From positions 56,861,741 to 56,925,740 of the forward strand of contig CM041465.1 in the NCBI GenBank assembly GCA_023213395.1: a DNA stretch of 64,000 nt, given 5' to 3'. Source of the stretch: Cycas panzhihuaensis (Eukaryota > Cycadophyta). The notes below the pieces were generated by a model, which did not search any database, was not told the origin of the DNA, and saw only the letters and a list, made by a program, of their open reading frames with translations. Position numbers and translations under genes: made by a program. Below are positions 1 through 12,888 of the stretch, piece after piece (positions within the stretch are counted from its first letter, which is position 1; every line of letters starts with the position of its first letter).

Positions 1-2319
1 CAACAAAGAGTGGCAGCCCAAGGTAAATTGTGGGTAGCTTTTTTATACTCATCCCTAGGATTCCACTTATCCTGCCTTGAACATGGGCCGGGGTGTTTAA
101 AAAGAAGACATTACTCTTGTTCAAATTTATCTTTTGGTTCGTGGCCTCCTCAAAGTGGCCCAAAATCTCTTTAAATTTGGAGGCTTCGCCCAAAGCCGCT
201 TTCCCTAGGAAGATGTTATCGTCCATGAATTGATGATGGGCCACAGAATCTACCCCAGATGTCGGTATTATGCCTCTTATGGCTCTCTCCCTTCTGGTGG
301 ACTCCAATGTTCTACCCAGTAGCTCAGTCATCGTGATAAACAGAAAGGGAGAAAGAGGGTCGCCCTGCCTCAACCCCCTAAATCCTAGAAAAAACTTGGA
401 GGAGGAGCCATTTATGATGACAGAGAATTACGAGTTGCCAATACATAGTTTTATCCAAGACCGCCAGGTCTCCCCAAACCCAAATGCACCAAGGCAATCT
501 AACAAGCAGTCCCAGGAGACCCTATCAAAAGCTTTCGATAGGTCGATCTTGACAAGCATCACCGGGTCCTTCCTCTCTGCCGCTGAATGGAGTGTTTCGT
601 GGACAACAATATAGCCATCGTAAATCTGCCTACCCTGGAGGAAACCATCTTGATTCTGGGAAATGATGCTTGGCATAATTTTCTTCATTCTATTCACCAA
701 GACCTTCGTTATGATTTTATATTTAACATTGCAGAGGCTAATAGGGCGAAAGTCCTCCATCCTATTAGCCCCTTCCTTTTCTAATAAGGACAAGAAATGT
801 GGTCTGCCATTCCTGCAGAATCTTTCTGTTCACTTCAAACTCCTTCATCGCTTCCATGAGGTCCCCCTTTATAATATCCCAGAATTCTTGAAAGAACCCC
901 GGGGGGAAACCATCAGGGCCAGGCGCTTTGTCTTTCTTCATACCGAAGAGAGTCGTCCTAACCTCCTCTTGAGTAAATGGAGCTGTGAGCTGGGCATTCT
1001 GGTCCTCGTTCACCAAGCAAGGAATGCTGTTCAGGAAATCTCTCCTGCTATCCTCGTTCCTGCATGGCGGTTCGGTGAAGAGATTCTTAAAGTAATCACA
1101 TGCCATCTCCTTCATGTCCTCATCCGAGTTGACTACAGATCCACCATCCATTTGAAGACTAGTGATTCTGTTGTTCGCCCTATGTTTTTCTGTGGTCATA
1201 TGGAAAAATCTGGTATTTCTATCACCTTCGGCCAACCAGAGGGCCCTGGATTTTTGTCTCCAATGGATCTCTTCTCTGATAAGGATCTCCTCCATAGTCT
1301 CAGTGAGCTCCTTCTCAACCTTGTCAATCTCCTCCGATCTGCCCCACCGCTCAATTTGATCCTCGATGCCTTTCAAGTCCTGGATAGTTTTATCCTTTTG
1401 CTCATTTATATTATGAAAGACTTCCTTGTTCCAAGCCTTTACTTACTTTTTAACTTGATCCGGCTTCTTTGAAAATCTGTACATGGCGTGACCCTTAATA
1501 TCAGTGCCCCACCATTCCTCAATTTTCCCCCGCAGGTCTAGATGGCGAAGCCACATTAATTCAAATCTGAAGGGAGCCCCAATGAATCTACCCGGGTCTG
1601 AAAAATTCAAAAGGAGGGGTGAGTGATCAGAGCTGATCCTCAGCAATGCCTCTAAGGCATAGTCAGAGAAGCAGCGCATCCAATCGTAGTTAACCAGCAC
1701 CCTGTCTAGCTTAATTTGAATAAGGCTGTCACCCAACCTCTTATTGGACCAGGTGAAGGATGCCCCCCTAAGGCTGACATCTTCCAAACCCCCCTGTTGA
1801 AGGAAATCTCCAAACTCAACCATACTTGAAGTCCATCCCTCGGTGCCTCCTTTCTTATCGTGAGGATAGAGTCGAGTTGAAATCCTAGCCAAAGACCACG
1901 AGCTGGCAGTCTTTGTGTACCTCGATCAATCTCTCCCAAAGCCTCTTCCTGGCTGATTGAAGAGTTGGGGCATAAACATTGGTAGCGATCCATGGGATAT
2001 TATTGCTCTTGTTCGTCAACCGAACCGAGATAAAGGAATCCTCAACCAGAAAAGTTTCTCCCGACCAGATAGAAGGGTTCCACAGCACCATTAAGCCCCC
2101 GACTCCTTGGCTGTAGTCCCTCTCTAAGCCTTCCGCATGCTTCCAAATTTTGCTCCTGATCTTTGGGCCATTCTCCTTGCATAACTTAGTTTCTTGCAGA
2201 AATACTAGATCCAATTGGTATCTGATTCTCATGTCCTTGATGATTCTTTGCTTCGAGGGGGCATTCAAACCCCATATATTCCATGTCATGATTTTCATCG
2301 TTTCTTTCTCAATTTCCAA
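1..2319 (-). pseudogene. LINE ORF2: endonuclease and reverse transcriptase (broken)
   Basis: ORF2 starts at 2319 with a typical L1 endonuclease N-terminus (MKIMTWNIWGLN, then FLQETKL) and continues through WIATNVYAP. A frameshift near 1890 moves the reading to the frame of 1892-1443, which holds endonuclease motifs TWSNKR, KLDRVLVN and SDHSPLLL. A stop lies at 1440-1442. The reverse transcriptase begins near 1130 (GMKKDKAPGPDGFPPGFFQ), shifts frame near 780-790, and continues with RPISLCNVKYKIITKVLVNR and SKAFDRVSWDCLL. The catalytic box, coded by 218-229, reads FMDD where FADD or YADD is usual. The start overlaps the end of ORF1 by 25 bases in another frame. The protein would nick target DNA and prime reverse transcription there; this copy cannot be translated in one piece. 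Confidence 0.9.
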
Positions 2320-3600
2320 ACCTCAGCAGTATCCCCTTTTGGGGGATCTTTACCAGTTGTACTGGATCTGAGAATAGGTCCTTCGAGGAATGCTTCCTTA
2401 AGAGTTTTCTGGGTGCCTAGGTCTACAGGCGGTAGAATCTTCTCTCTTTGCGGCTGAAGGAGGTCTACCAACCTTCTTCTCGGCACCCACATCGTGCAGC
2501 CTTCTTCCGGTAGGGGCGGTAGTAAGTCGAGGTCCGCCCTCCCAAGATCTGCGGGCTCCTCAAAACTGTCAAGCCCCTGTTTGCCCTCAGCCTCCAAGGG
2601 CAGTTCTGCCACTGACCCAGCCATATTAACCTCATTCTCCTTCTGCCTTATTGGTCCAGGCTGGTCAGTGTGGACCTGAGAACCCCCTCCGGAGTGGGAT
2701 GGCTCCCCCACTCCCTCCATTCTCGCCAAGCCCACCTGAGGTACAGGAACCTGATCCACTTTATCATCTTCCTCCACCAGCGTGTCCTCCTCATTTGGAT
2801 CAAAACCCAAGTTCGGGAAGGAGGCTACAACGGTCTCCAGTGGTACTGGATGTTCAACACCCTCCCCATTTCCTTGGGGGATTGACTCGATTGGGTCTTC
2901 CACTTTGTCCTCTTTGGAGGGTTGCACTCCCGGGCACTTTTGGGGCAGATGCCCCAAAACTCTGCATGTTGAACATCTGAAGTGGTCCATCTCGTAGACC
3001 AATGGTTGTGCCCAACTCTTGTCTAGCAAATCCATCCAAATATCATCCAATAGTGGTTTGTCTAATCTTGCCATAGCGCAGATTCTGGCATTAATGAGCC
3101 TACTCCTGTTCTTCGTCGCGGAGCTGACTGCTAATAAAGGGCCCACCAATTTCGCTATGCCTCTAAATACCTCGGGGTTCCAGTGGTGAAGGGTAAGTCC
3201 TGGCAGTTGGATCCAAATGGGGGCTTGTCAGATTCTAGGGCTCGAGGGATTAAAGTCCCTGTGCCATTTCTCTAGAGAGAGGGCCTTCCGTCCAAACATC
3301 CATGGAGCCCTGAGAAGAATGTTAGACATGTCTTCGAAAGAGGCAAATCTAAATAGCACACAGCCCTTGGGCGTGGCTATTACCTCCACACTGTTCCCAG
3401 TTTTCTATTTTGTCTTAGTCCATGTTCTAATGGCTTCCAGCCCTGGTCTGGGGCCTGAGAATCTACCCACTAGGCAATTCTCCCATAATTTTTCAGTTTT
3501 CTCCACCAGAGCCAGAGGAATCTTCAGTCTAGCTTTGTTATCCTCGATCACAGGTGTTAGGTCAAAGGATTCCTCATCATTTATTTTCAAAACATCTCGT
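2295..3600 (-). pseudogene. LINE ORF1: DUF4283-like and CCHC RNA-binding protein (broken)
   Basis: One reading frame covers about 3590-2295 with two in-frame stops, a TAG near 3402-3404 and a TGA near 3227-3229. The N-terminal part (ENCLVGRFSGPRPGLEAIR, then VIATPKGCVLFRFAS after the first stop) looks like the DUF4283 domain common in plant LINE ORF1 proteins. A single zinc knuckle follows (CSTCRVLGHLPQKC, spacing CX2CX4HX4C). The rest is acidic, proline-rich and of low complexity. No ATG precedes the domain in frame: a stop lies just upstream of KINDEES, so the true start is lost or needs a frameshift. The product would package LINE RNA. Confidence 0.8.
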
Positions 3601-3604
3601 TAAG

Positions 3605-4230
3605 TTTTCCCCATAGCCAAGTTAGGGATCTGGTTCTGATATTGAGGAGTATGATCTATTTCCGTTTATCAAAGATTCAGAACAAGACAGAAAGCTCCAA
3701 GCAAAAACAGAGGCATACCATTTCAGCTTCGAACTTGCTTTCCAAGGAGCTTGCATTCAAAAAACATGCAGTGTGCCCAATATCTCCCCCCTGAGGTTCG
3801 CTAGCTCCATGAACAGGTCTGTTGCATTGGTTGTTTGAGTGAATAGGAGACCCGCATCCTTCCTCTGTCCGCCTCACATCCATATGCCTTGCAGAGACGT
3901 GGCGGCGCCCCACATTCTGGAAGCCCGACCAGGGAGTTTGAGAGCCTGGCGACCTCAGATTAACAAAGGATCCACGATCCCGCTTTACCCGAAAACATAT
4001 AGCACTATCTTCTGGGAATGACTCTCTGTCTGCTCCCTGCGTGAGCACCCAAGCTGGCTGCCAGTTTTCCGTCTCTGTTTGGGAAGAAGAAAGTCCAGGA
4101 TTATCTGCAGATGCCGTAGGCCAAGCTCTGCTCGCCAAGGGACGCCATGGCGTCCACTGCCCAGGTGCGACTTCTCCCGTCTCCAACGCTCCAAACCCTA
4201 GCTCAGATTCGCCTCGCACGTGGGGTGCCA
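3605..4230 (-). other. Probable LINE 5' untranslated leader
   Basis: This stretch is richer in G and C than the flanks and has no recognisable protein motif. A 180-codon open frame exists on the minus strand (4219-3677), but its composition is leader-like and matches no family I recognise, so it is not called a gene. Its position directly 5' of ORF1 suggests the LINE leader, which usually holds an internal promoter. Confidence 0.5.
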
Positions 4231-4339
4231 GATGTATTGATTTAAGATAATAAAACCCTATTATTGAAATAAAGAGTTTAATAAGACCTCATTTTTATAT
4301 CACCCTTGGGTAAATTAATAGATTAAAGTATTTGATAAG

Positions 4340-6900
4340 ACCCTCATTTTGATCTTAAAGAAAATGATGTCTAAATTCCATCAAGATTGGCAAGAATAGA
4401 ACTAAATAAAATCACTATTAAGGATAAATTTCCTATACTAGTTATTAATGAATTATTGGATCAAATGCATGGGGCTATCATATTCACGTCCTTCGATCTT
4501 CAATTAGGGTACTATCAAATTAGGATTAGGGTGGAAGATGTTTACAAAATAACATTTTGAACTCATGAAGGCCATTATGAGTTTGTTATAATGCCCTTTG
4601 GCCTCACCAATATGCCAGCAACATTCTAGGGACTCATGAACAAAATCCTTTATCTGTACTTAAGGAGATTCATCATATTTTTTTCCAATGACATCCTTAT
4701 ATACAATCAGACAATAGTAGAACATCTTTAGTATGTGGACAAGGTCCTAAAATTATTGGAAGAAAACTAATTGTATATCAAAATATCCAAGTGGAACTTT
4801 AAAAAAAGGGAGTTAGAGTACTTATGACACATCATCTCTTTAAATGGAATTAAAGTTGATCCAAAGAAGATCATCATAATTCAAAACTAGCCCCAACCTA
4901 AGAACATCAAAAGCCTTTAGGGATTCTTAGGACTAACTAGATACTATTGAAAATTTATAAAATGGTATGTGAGGATAGCAACACCTTTGACACAATTACT
5001 TAAAAAGGACTCATTCCAATGGAAAATCTAGCAAGTGAAGCTTTTGCAAAGCTTAAGGAAGTCATGACCACTACACCTATGCTAGTAATACCCAACTTCA
5101 CAAAACCATTCACAAGTGAATATGATACATCTAATTAAGGATTGGGAGTAGCACTTATGCAAGAGGGACAACCCTTAGTATTTGAAAGTAGAAAGTTACA
5201 ACCAAGGGACATGGGCAAGTCCACTTATGAAAAAGAAATGATGGCCATCTTACATATAGTCAATAAGTGGTACCAATGCCTTCTTGGAGCATATTTCAAA
5301 ATTAAAATAGACCATGGCAGTCTTAGGTACTTCTTAGACTAGAGGGTAGCTTTTAAGGAATAATAAAAATGTGTTTGAAAAATGCAAGGGTTTGATTTTA
5401 AAATTATTTATAGGAAAGGAAGGAAGATATAGCAGCTAATGCCCTTTCCAAGAAAGAGGAGGAACCCACACTATGCAACATCACATCTATTAGTCCCTCT
5501 TGGATTAAGCATGGGCAGAATAAGAGCAAGACATGGAAATCCAAAAAATGATCCAAGACCTCCAAAATGACCCAGAGAGTCATAAGGCATTTTCATGGTC
5601 AACAAACATGTTATGGTATAAAAATAGGTCATACCTAAACCTACAGTCCAAGTTCAAGGAAAGGATCCTCCATGATGCCTATAACTCACTAGTAGTTGCC
5701 CATTGAGGATTCTAAAAGACTTATCAAATGATTAAATAATCCTTTTATTGGAATGGGCTAAAATAGGATACAAAGAATTAGGTTACAAATTGTGGCATAT
5801 GCCAATGGTATAAATGTAAAACCATGAAGACCCTATAATTGTTGTAATCTATACTAGTATTAGATTAGAGTTGGGAAGAAATATTTATGGATTTTATCAT
5901 ATGGTTACCCAAATATGATGGAAAGGATGCAATCTTTATGGTGGTTGATAGGTTGACTAAATATGTCCATTTCTGTGGAATTTAATCCACCTATACAATG
6001 AAATAGATCACAGAAATATTTTTGAGGGAAATACACCACCTCCATGGAATGCCAAGGAAGATTATTAGTGATCTAGATCCTACATTCACTAGTCACTTCT
6101 GGACTAAATTCTTCCAAATGCTCAGTACTAAGTTAACTATAAGCTCAACATACCACACATAAATAGATGGAAAAACAAAGGTAGTTAATAAGTGCTTAGA
6201 AGGATATCTTCATTGCTATGTCTTCGATAAGTAAAATCATTAACATCGATGGCTCCCTCTAATAGAATGATGGTACAATACAACTTATCATATATCCACT
6301 AAGATGACCCCATTTTAAGCACTATATGGTTATCCTCTGCCATCCATCAAGAACTATATCTTAGAGACGTCTAAGGTATAAGCAGTAAAGGAGCATCTAC
6401 AACATCTATAGTACTTTGGATACTAAAAGATAACCTCAATTTAGCCCAAAATAAAATGAAGTAGTAAGCCAACATGAAGTGAAGTAAGCAAGTATTCCAA
6501 CTAAGAGATTGGGTCTACCTTCGTCTGTAACCTTACAAATAGATATCACTTAAAATGAATACCAAGCACAAGTTAGGGCCATGGTTTTATGGGCCATATC
6601 AAGTCCTCAAACGTGTGGGAGAGGTGGATTATGCCCTAGATTTATTAGTAACTAATAAAATCCATAATGTCTTTCATGTATCCTGTCCGAACAAGGTTAT
6701 TGGCCAGCAAGTGCAAGCACAAATTGAGCTTCCACTCTTGTATGAGGAAGGAAAACTCTAGTTGATACTAAAACAAGTCCTTGAGGAAAGAGTGCAGTAT
6801 TTATGTTCTCGATAAATCAAGGAGTATCTCATCAAATGGAAGCACCTACCATGGGAAGAGTCTACCTTCGAGACTGAGCAATTTATCTGAGAATATTCAA
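4340..6900 (+). pseudogene. Chromovirus pol remnant: RT, RNase H, integrase, chromodomain
   Basis: Reverse transcriptase signatures begin near 4400 (KITIKDKFP, FTSFDLQLGYYQIRI, MPFGLTNMPATF); the catalytic YxDD box is degraded to FSNDILIY near 4680. RNase H is seen at about 5120-5340 (GVALMQEGQPLVFESRKL, KSTYEKEMMAILHIVNKW). Integrase follows: a zinc-finger remnant near 5690-5830, catalytic core from 5880 ([20 protein letters not shown]), and the C-terminal part at 6555-6761 (GPWFYGPYQVLKRVGEVDYAL, NVFHVSC). The chromodomain is at about 6780-6890 (EYLIKWKHLPWEESTFE), which would bind modified histones to steer insertion. Dozens of stops and several frameshifts make it non-functional. Confidence 0.85.
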
Positions 6901-6944
6901 CACTACTCAAGCTTTGAGGGCAAAGCCTTTTAAGGGGAGGCACT

Positions 6945-7241
6945 TGTTATGTACCCAACCTCCTTATAGTGTATCTACCTTCTTCCATTATTTTCATGAT
7001 GTATCTTCTTATTCTTCTCTCTCTCTCCACTAGTCTCTTGTTTTTCTCTTATTGTAATTATCCCACATGCATGAGTTAGTAGGATTAGTAACTCTAATAT
7101 TCTTATATATATGTAACTCCACTATTGTAATAGCCATTGGAGAATATTATAACATTGTGTAGTTGGGAGGTTTCCCCCTTAAAGAAGCCCATTATTGTAA
7201 GTTCTCTTTGTGATCAATAAAGTTTTTGAGATTTCCTTACA
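6945..7241 (+). repeat. 3' LTR of the decayed chromovirus
   Basis: It starts TGTTATGTACCC right after the purine tract. It has a TATA-like run (TTATATATATG, about 7104-7114) and an AATAAA-like signal (ATCAATAAAG) near the end. The end is placed at TTACA (7241), but without a second LTR this is a guess. Confidence 0.55.
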
Positions 7242-10200
7242 AATTATGTTCTTATTAATTGTTAGGATTGTGGAAAAGTTGTTTGCATAAATAGTGATAA
7301 AGACTTTGTTCTTTGATAAATAAAAAAGAGGGCAGAACTTATATTAAAATACAAAAATATATAATATAGTTATAAAAAGACCACACCTCTTAACCAAGGA
7401 AGCATTAATACATGTGCATAAAAAGCTATAGTAGATCAACCATATTACAATATAGATATGTCCAAAAGGAGACACCAATTTACTTCATTACAATTAATTA
7501 ATAACCAACATAGATTAACACCAATACTTGATACTTAACATAGAAGATAGGTCTCTCTAACAACCTACTCCAGGGAAGAAATCTACAAGTAACACTTACA
7601 ATAAGAGCATCGACTAATTATAAAATAAAATCTCTAGGCTTAAAAACACAAAAATAAACTAGAGAAACTGTAAGAACTAATTTCAACCTATATAATGTCT
7701 TTGTCTAATGCTTAGAGGATGGTCCTTTTAATTTCCAAATTCTTTATATCTTCTAGATTAGAGTTGAGCTTTTTCTCTCCCCATTGGCTTCTTACTCCTA
7801 AATTAACCAGTAGATCAACTATCCCATTTGCTTCTCTTTAATGTGGTCCAAGGAGATCTCCTCAAACTAAGTGCCAAGGTACTATCATAGAGACTTTGTT
7901 ATTCTTTGTAAGTAATAATCTTTTTTCATGAACTATAATTGATCACAACATCTTCTGTTACAATCCATAATCATCCTAAGATCATGGGTTGCCCCTCAAA
8001 ATCTCTTTTAGTCTGGATGATTACAAAACCTATTGGGTCTTGCCAAGTATAAATGTTGACCATTACATTGCCTAATATTTCTTTTGATTATATTATAGAT
8101 TTATCTACTAATTTTAGCATTGTGTCAGTCTCTCACAAACCTATTAAACCTAATAAGTGCATGATGCAAGTTGTCTTATAAGTGCCCTTTCATACAATCA
8201 TATCAAAACTCTATCTTACTAGCTAGATTTTATTTGTGTTATTCCTTTAAAGTGCATGGATCTAATGATAACTATTATAAACTTACTTGGCATAAATGAA
8301 GTTATCCCAAATTATTTAAATCAAGGGGAGATAAGATATAGATATTCTCTAATTTGTATATAAAATAGAAATGGAAAGCTTATTTTCTCTTATAATATAT
8401 TTTAGTATTTTATGAGTGAAAAGCACTACCCTTAACATATTATGGGGATATATTTAGAAGAGAATATTTAATTGTTGACTCATATTCTTTGCCCACTTCT
8501 TCTTATTTACAAGTCATAGATGATCTTAGACTCAACCTAACCATTAATTTATGTAATTAAATGATTAGAGAAGCACGTTGGTTCATCTCCTTTAACTATG
8601 AAATATCATAAGTTCATGAGCTTTCAATTAAATTTATTAATTATACATTACCATCACTCTGGTAAGATGCCTTTTATAATGCTTTAGTTGTATATACAAA
8701 TTTTCTCTAATTTGTTGCTAGATTTGGCATAACATATATAGGCAATGATGTTTGAACATTTTTCTCAAGAATGATAATATTTCCAATTGACTTCTACTAT
8801 TATATTAGAAGTAATGTTAGCACCTTGGGAATTATAGGCATATTAAATAAAACTCAATTAGAGACTTCTTGAATATTCTATAACATCCCTTTTATGTTCT
8901 TATCTAAATAACATTAATGCATACATATCATGATGGTGGATATGAATGAAATCTAGAAGGTTAAAGAGGATCAAATTACATTTTAAGTACATCTATGGTG
9001 ATGGTAGAGCATTTCCACCATAGTATGATCTAATCATATTTTGTGGTGTAATCAAGTAATATGCTAATCTTAAAGTAGGTTAACGAGGAAAAGCTTTTAA
9101 AGCATTGGGAGGATATACAATTTATGTTATTTACTAATTTAAAACCATCTTTTTCTTCTATACCTAAGAAATACATATATTTATGAAGGCATTTTATCCC
9201 ACTAGAACAATAGTCCATAATTCTTCTTTATTTGATAATTTAACTTGTTATGATCTTCTCCATTAAATATAAATATACTTTTCACTTAGTCTAATGGACA
9301 TTCATGTTTACTACACATTTTTCTACGTCATGTGTAACATGCAACTAATGCATGTGGATGTGTTAGTGTGTTCTATTATTTTTAGAATTTCATATTAGTA
9401 AATTATTTATTAAATAAAGATAGGATTTTCTATTCCATGTCTCCTAATGGATTTCTCAATTCTACTTTATTCACATTACTAAAGGCTTTCACTACATCTT
9501 TCCCATGACTTGGCAGTATAATTGACCAAGGAGGTTATTTTTTATCTCTTTCCATTTCTTTGTAGCTCATAAGTACTATATATAGGTAGCTTTGGTTAAC
9601 TCTAATGTTTGAGAAAATATGTCTCCATTGATCATTACTTCCAATTGCATCCTTGTTAGTGCTTACAATCCAAATTAGAAAAATAGTTTAGATTATGTCC
9701 TTAAGATGCTTATGATTGGGACATTTCTACAATATAAAAATTAAGCCTCTTAATATACTTATTGATAGACTTATCATCTCTTAAGTTTATATGTAAAATC
9801 TCTTCCCTTATGGTAATAGAACATGTTTGATATTTATTTAATAATATTGTCTTCAATTATTCCTATGACATGATGGAACAACTTTTCAAGTTCTTCACTA
9901 TTGTAATATTAGTCATTTTAATATCATGGAATAAGTTTAATTATTTTTTATTTGAAATATAATCATGGATATACAATATGATGTCAAAATTAGAAAAAAT
10001 TACATTTGTATCCTTGACATTCTTTATGTAGAGTTACAACAATGATGCTAAATACATCCCCTATACATACATAGTTGTTCTTTTTTCCTCATTTAGATTG
10101 ATAAGAAAGGTTGTTTTTATAGGCTTCTTTAGTTTATGAGCTCTTTCTTCTATTCTTTTGACTTGTTTCTACATTTTATAAGAATCATCTTCTTAGATCA

Positions 10201-11246
10201 TTTTGCTTTTTAATTCTTCCACCATTTGATTTACAAAGCCATTAATGTATTCTTCTAGGAGACTTGGATCTTTAGTAGCGAATCACCCAATATAATCCTA
10301 CAACCAATGTTTTGTGCTTATTAGTTTAATAATACCTCTTACTATAGGGCTATAGTTTTTAATTGACATTAGTATCCTTGGTAATAATGTCAAAATGATT
10401 AGTTGTGAATCATTGCTAACTTTTACTATCATTAATTTATTAAAGTTTGCAATTCAAATTGAGTTGAGGGTGATTATTTACACGCATATGAGAGTGTAAT
10501 CTTTGATAACTATGAATAAGTAACAATACACATATAAATAGACAAATAAAATATATGATAGTCATAAACAATATGGCCATCTTATCACCTAGTTTATTAA
10601 AAGAATGTCATAATCATATAGCATCAATGATCTTGACCTTTTACACACTTGTCCAATGAGGTTGATTAGTGATACCTGCCTAATTGCCATGAAACTTAAT
10701 ATCTTAATATGCCAAGTAAGATAATGATTATAAAGTTTAGTAGTTTCCAAACTACCAAGTCATTGAAATTATAAAATTATTTACCCATGTGATTACTTAC
10801 ATATCAATGTGTCGTTGTTTATCCACACCTTAGTATATGAGTAACTCCAACATTTAGATTTTACCTAAAAATTGAGAATTTTATAAATATCTTCATTAGT
10901 GTATCTTAAACATTAATAGGATAATTTAAATTGAAAATCACATACAAAATAGTTCAAATTATCATCCTTAAAGCATTGAATATATTAAAAGATAGAGTTA
11001 AATGAGAACTAAATTTAGCCCTATTACTATCTAATGTGACTATGTTATGCCATTCATCTTACCAATAGTGTTTTACCTTATAAGCCATTGGGAAGAATTA
11101 AAAAAAGGTCTTGTTCATATTTAAGAGCTAGATGCCAACTAAATTGCAACTTAATGATAATAGAGCATTGTTTTAGTTATGTGGTGATGATGAGATAATG
11201 ACATGACATGAAACAATTGATAAATAATATGAAGATAATGAAAATG
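7242..11246. other. AT-rich DNA without recognisable genes
   Basis: About 4 kb, strongly A+T-rich, with no open frame of useful length. Short minus-strand stretches around 9700-10300 read a little like an old copia gag (for example INKYIKRLNFYIVEM), but stops and frameshifts occur every few codons, so no element is called. It is probably ancient unrecognisable transposon debris. Confidence 0.5.
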
Positions 11247-11960
11247 TTTTTTTTTTTTTTTTTTAAGATAAAAATATATATCATTGAATTATAGGCTTAA
11301 ATACAATACAAAGAGTTAGGAAAACCCAAAAATTAAATAGGCATACTTATCCAATCTTTTATATGAAGAGCACTCAAAATAGCAAAGTCAGACTGTAAAA
11401 TTTTCTTCAACTTTTTCTAAAGAGGGATGAAGCGAGGATTGTAAAATAACTATAGCAGAATATCCTTCCTTATGTGCCCAAGAGTTTGATTAAAGGACAT
11501 GACTACTATTTAGAAAAAAGTTGTAGTATAAAATTTTCAAATTTTATGCAAAGGAATCTTAAGAAGCAAAAATCAAAGATCTATCAAGTGTTGGTGAGTC
11601 GTAAACCAGATATAAGTCGTAGTCCATCTCCCTTTGATTAAGCAATGACGGAGAAGCAAGTTGCCATTATAAATTTTAATGATATCTTGGTTCAAATTGA
11701 AAATCCAAAAGACAATATACCAAACATCTTAGATTAGAGGACAATGCCACCATATGCGATTGAAACTGTCATCATTGGCACCACATACTACGTAGTATGA
11801 TTGGTGACTTATATTTTATTGATCCCAAGTATCCTGGAAAATAAAGGCCTTATGCAAGATCCTTTAGTGAAGCACATTGTGTTTGGGCTAAGCTTATTTT
11901 CACCAAATCCATCCTTATTCAGCTTGGAACTGAGTATGATGAAATTGTTGACTATAAACT
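11247..11960 (-). mobile_element. 3' end of a decayed LINE (zf-RVT region and poly(A) tail)
   Basis: An 18-base T run at 11247-11264 is the poly(A) tail of a minus-strand LINE. Upstream of it on that strand, broken frames read PKHNVLH, RILHKAF and FQDTWDQ. Then, at about 11800-11730, they read YVVCGANDD and IWWHCPLI, the Cys-X2-Cys plus W-HC pattern of the zinc-binding domain at the end of plant LINE ORF2 (zf-RVT). The reverse transcriptase itself is absent or unrecognisable, as expected for a 5'-truncated insertion. Confidence 0.65.
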
Positions 11961-12833
11961 AAGTAATAAAATTTAGTAGATTTGAATACACAATCCCTAG
12001 AGAGAAGCCTTATACCTTCTTTCTTCTCTAAATCTTGAGAGGCAATAAGATGATTAACTTGCCTCATTAAAAAGTTAAACTTTTCTGTCATTTGCGAAAG
12101 AGAAGTTTCAGATTGAGTGTTGAACTCCATCAAAAGACCAATAAAATCTTTCTAACAAAGTTGATCAAAATCATGAAACTGAGCCACAATGAACTAATTG
12201 CATGAACTGAAAAATTGAGTTAAAAGAGCAAAATCATCTTAACTGTCTAAGAGAGAAAACCTTAGAGGTAGCCACTTGTCATTTCAAAAATTAACCTCAT
12301 GACTAGTTAAACTCAAAGAAAAAGAGTATTGTAATGTAAGTGACAATGAAAATATTAATATGAGATCTTTAAATGACTTCGAAAAATGACTCTTACAATG
12401 TAAGAAGCAAGTCAATTCTATGTGATAATTATCAAAGGGAACTAATTTCTATATGATAGCTAGCAAAGCAAACCTTATCACATTTAAAAAGATAATTTGT
12501 GTTTACCATCGTCACATATTACTTAAGCTTCTCCCCAACACAATGCCACTCAACTCAATGTTCAAGACGAAGTGCTTGATCACATCTCAACCCAACGAAG
12601 ATAATAGATTGCTCTAACTTGGCCTTAAATGCGCCAAATCCAATGCCTCTAATACTCTCCACCTCTTCGGAAAACATCGTAGCACTTAGTGAGGTGTGTG
12701 GGTGCATCGAGGGCGAGTTTGCAGCATTTATAATGCACTGTTGCAAGTGGTAGAAAAAAAAAAACGAAAAAAAAAAAACAAAGAATGACATAAAAACGGG
12801 AGGAATTAGTGGAAAGGAATGGTTATAACAGAG
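11961..12833. other. Upstream region of the aminotransferase gene, no gene seen
   Basis: No protein family is recognised on either strand. A run at about 12750-12780 is A-rich (two blocks of about 10-12 A). A 78-codon minus-strand frame at 12791-12555 reads mostly the complement of this A-run and is treated as chance. The last few hundred bases probably hold the proximal promoter of the plus-strand gene. Confidence 0.4.
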
Positions 12834-12840
12834 TATAAAA
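12834..12840 (+). promoter_or_regulatory. TATA box of the aminotransferase gene
   Basis: TATAAAA lies 49 bases before the first ATG (12889). With the usual spacing, transcription would start around 12865, leaving a 5' UTR of roughly 25 bases. The match is seen; the function is inferred. Confidence 0.55.
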
Positions 12841-12888
12841 ATGCAGGGTGAATTTTAACGCATCCACTCCAATTCTACGCAAGGATTG

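Larger units (their letters stand above)
1..4230 (-). mobile_element. L1-like LINE (non-LTR retrotransposon), 3' end outside window
   Basis: Read on the minus strand, the element runs from a 5' leader (about 4230-3605) through ORF1 (3600-2295) and ORF2 (2319 to beyond base 1). The order leader, CCHC nucleic-acid-binding ORF1, then apurinic-type endonuclease plus reverse transcriptase ORF2 is that of plant L1-clade LINEs. The RNase H or C-terminal zinc region, 3' UTR and poly(A) tail would lie left of base 1. Lesions are few (two stops in ORF1, about two frameshifts and one stop in ORF2), so this copy is younger than the chromovirus beside it. The 5' boundary near 4230 is approximate: coding signatures of the neighbouring chromovirus begin by about 4340. 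No TSD can be checked because the 3' end is missing. Confidence 0.9.
4330..7241 (+). mobile_element. Decayed Ty3/gypsy chromovirus, 5'-truncated, with 3' LTR
   Basis: The copy retains reverse transcriptase, RNase H, integrase and a C-terminal chromodomain in chromovirus order, then a purine tract (TAAGGGGAGG, about 6931-6940) next to an LTR starting at 6945. No 5' LTR, primer-binding site, gag or protease was found; the left end meets the LINE near 4230-4340. The element is riddled with stops, many at codons where the family has CAG or CAA, consistent with long decay by methyl-C deamination. Confidence 0.85.

Noticed and set aside
3677-4219. 180-codon minus-strand frame 5' of LINE ORF1
   Set aside because: Composition and position fit a LINE leader; no motif was recognised.
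9700-10300. Minus-strand copia gag-like traces
   Set aside because: Only short, interrupted similarity; not enough to call an element.
12555-12791. 78-codon minus-strand frame upstream of the aminotransferase
   Set aside because: Its N-terminus is the complement of an A-run, it has no family resemblance, and it lies in the promoter region of the plus-strand gene.
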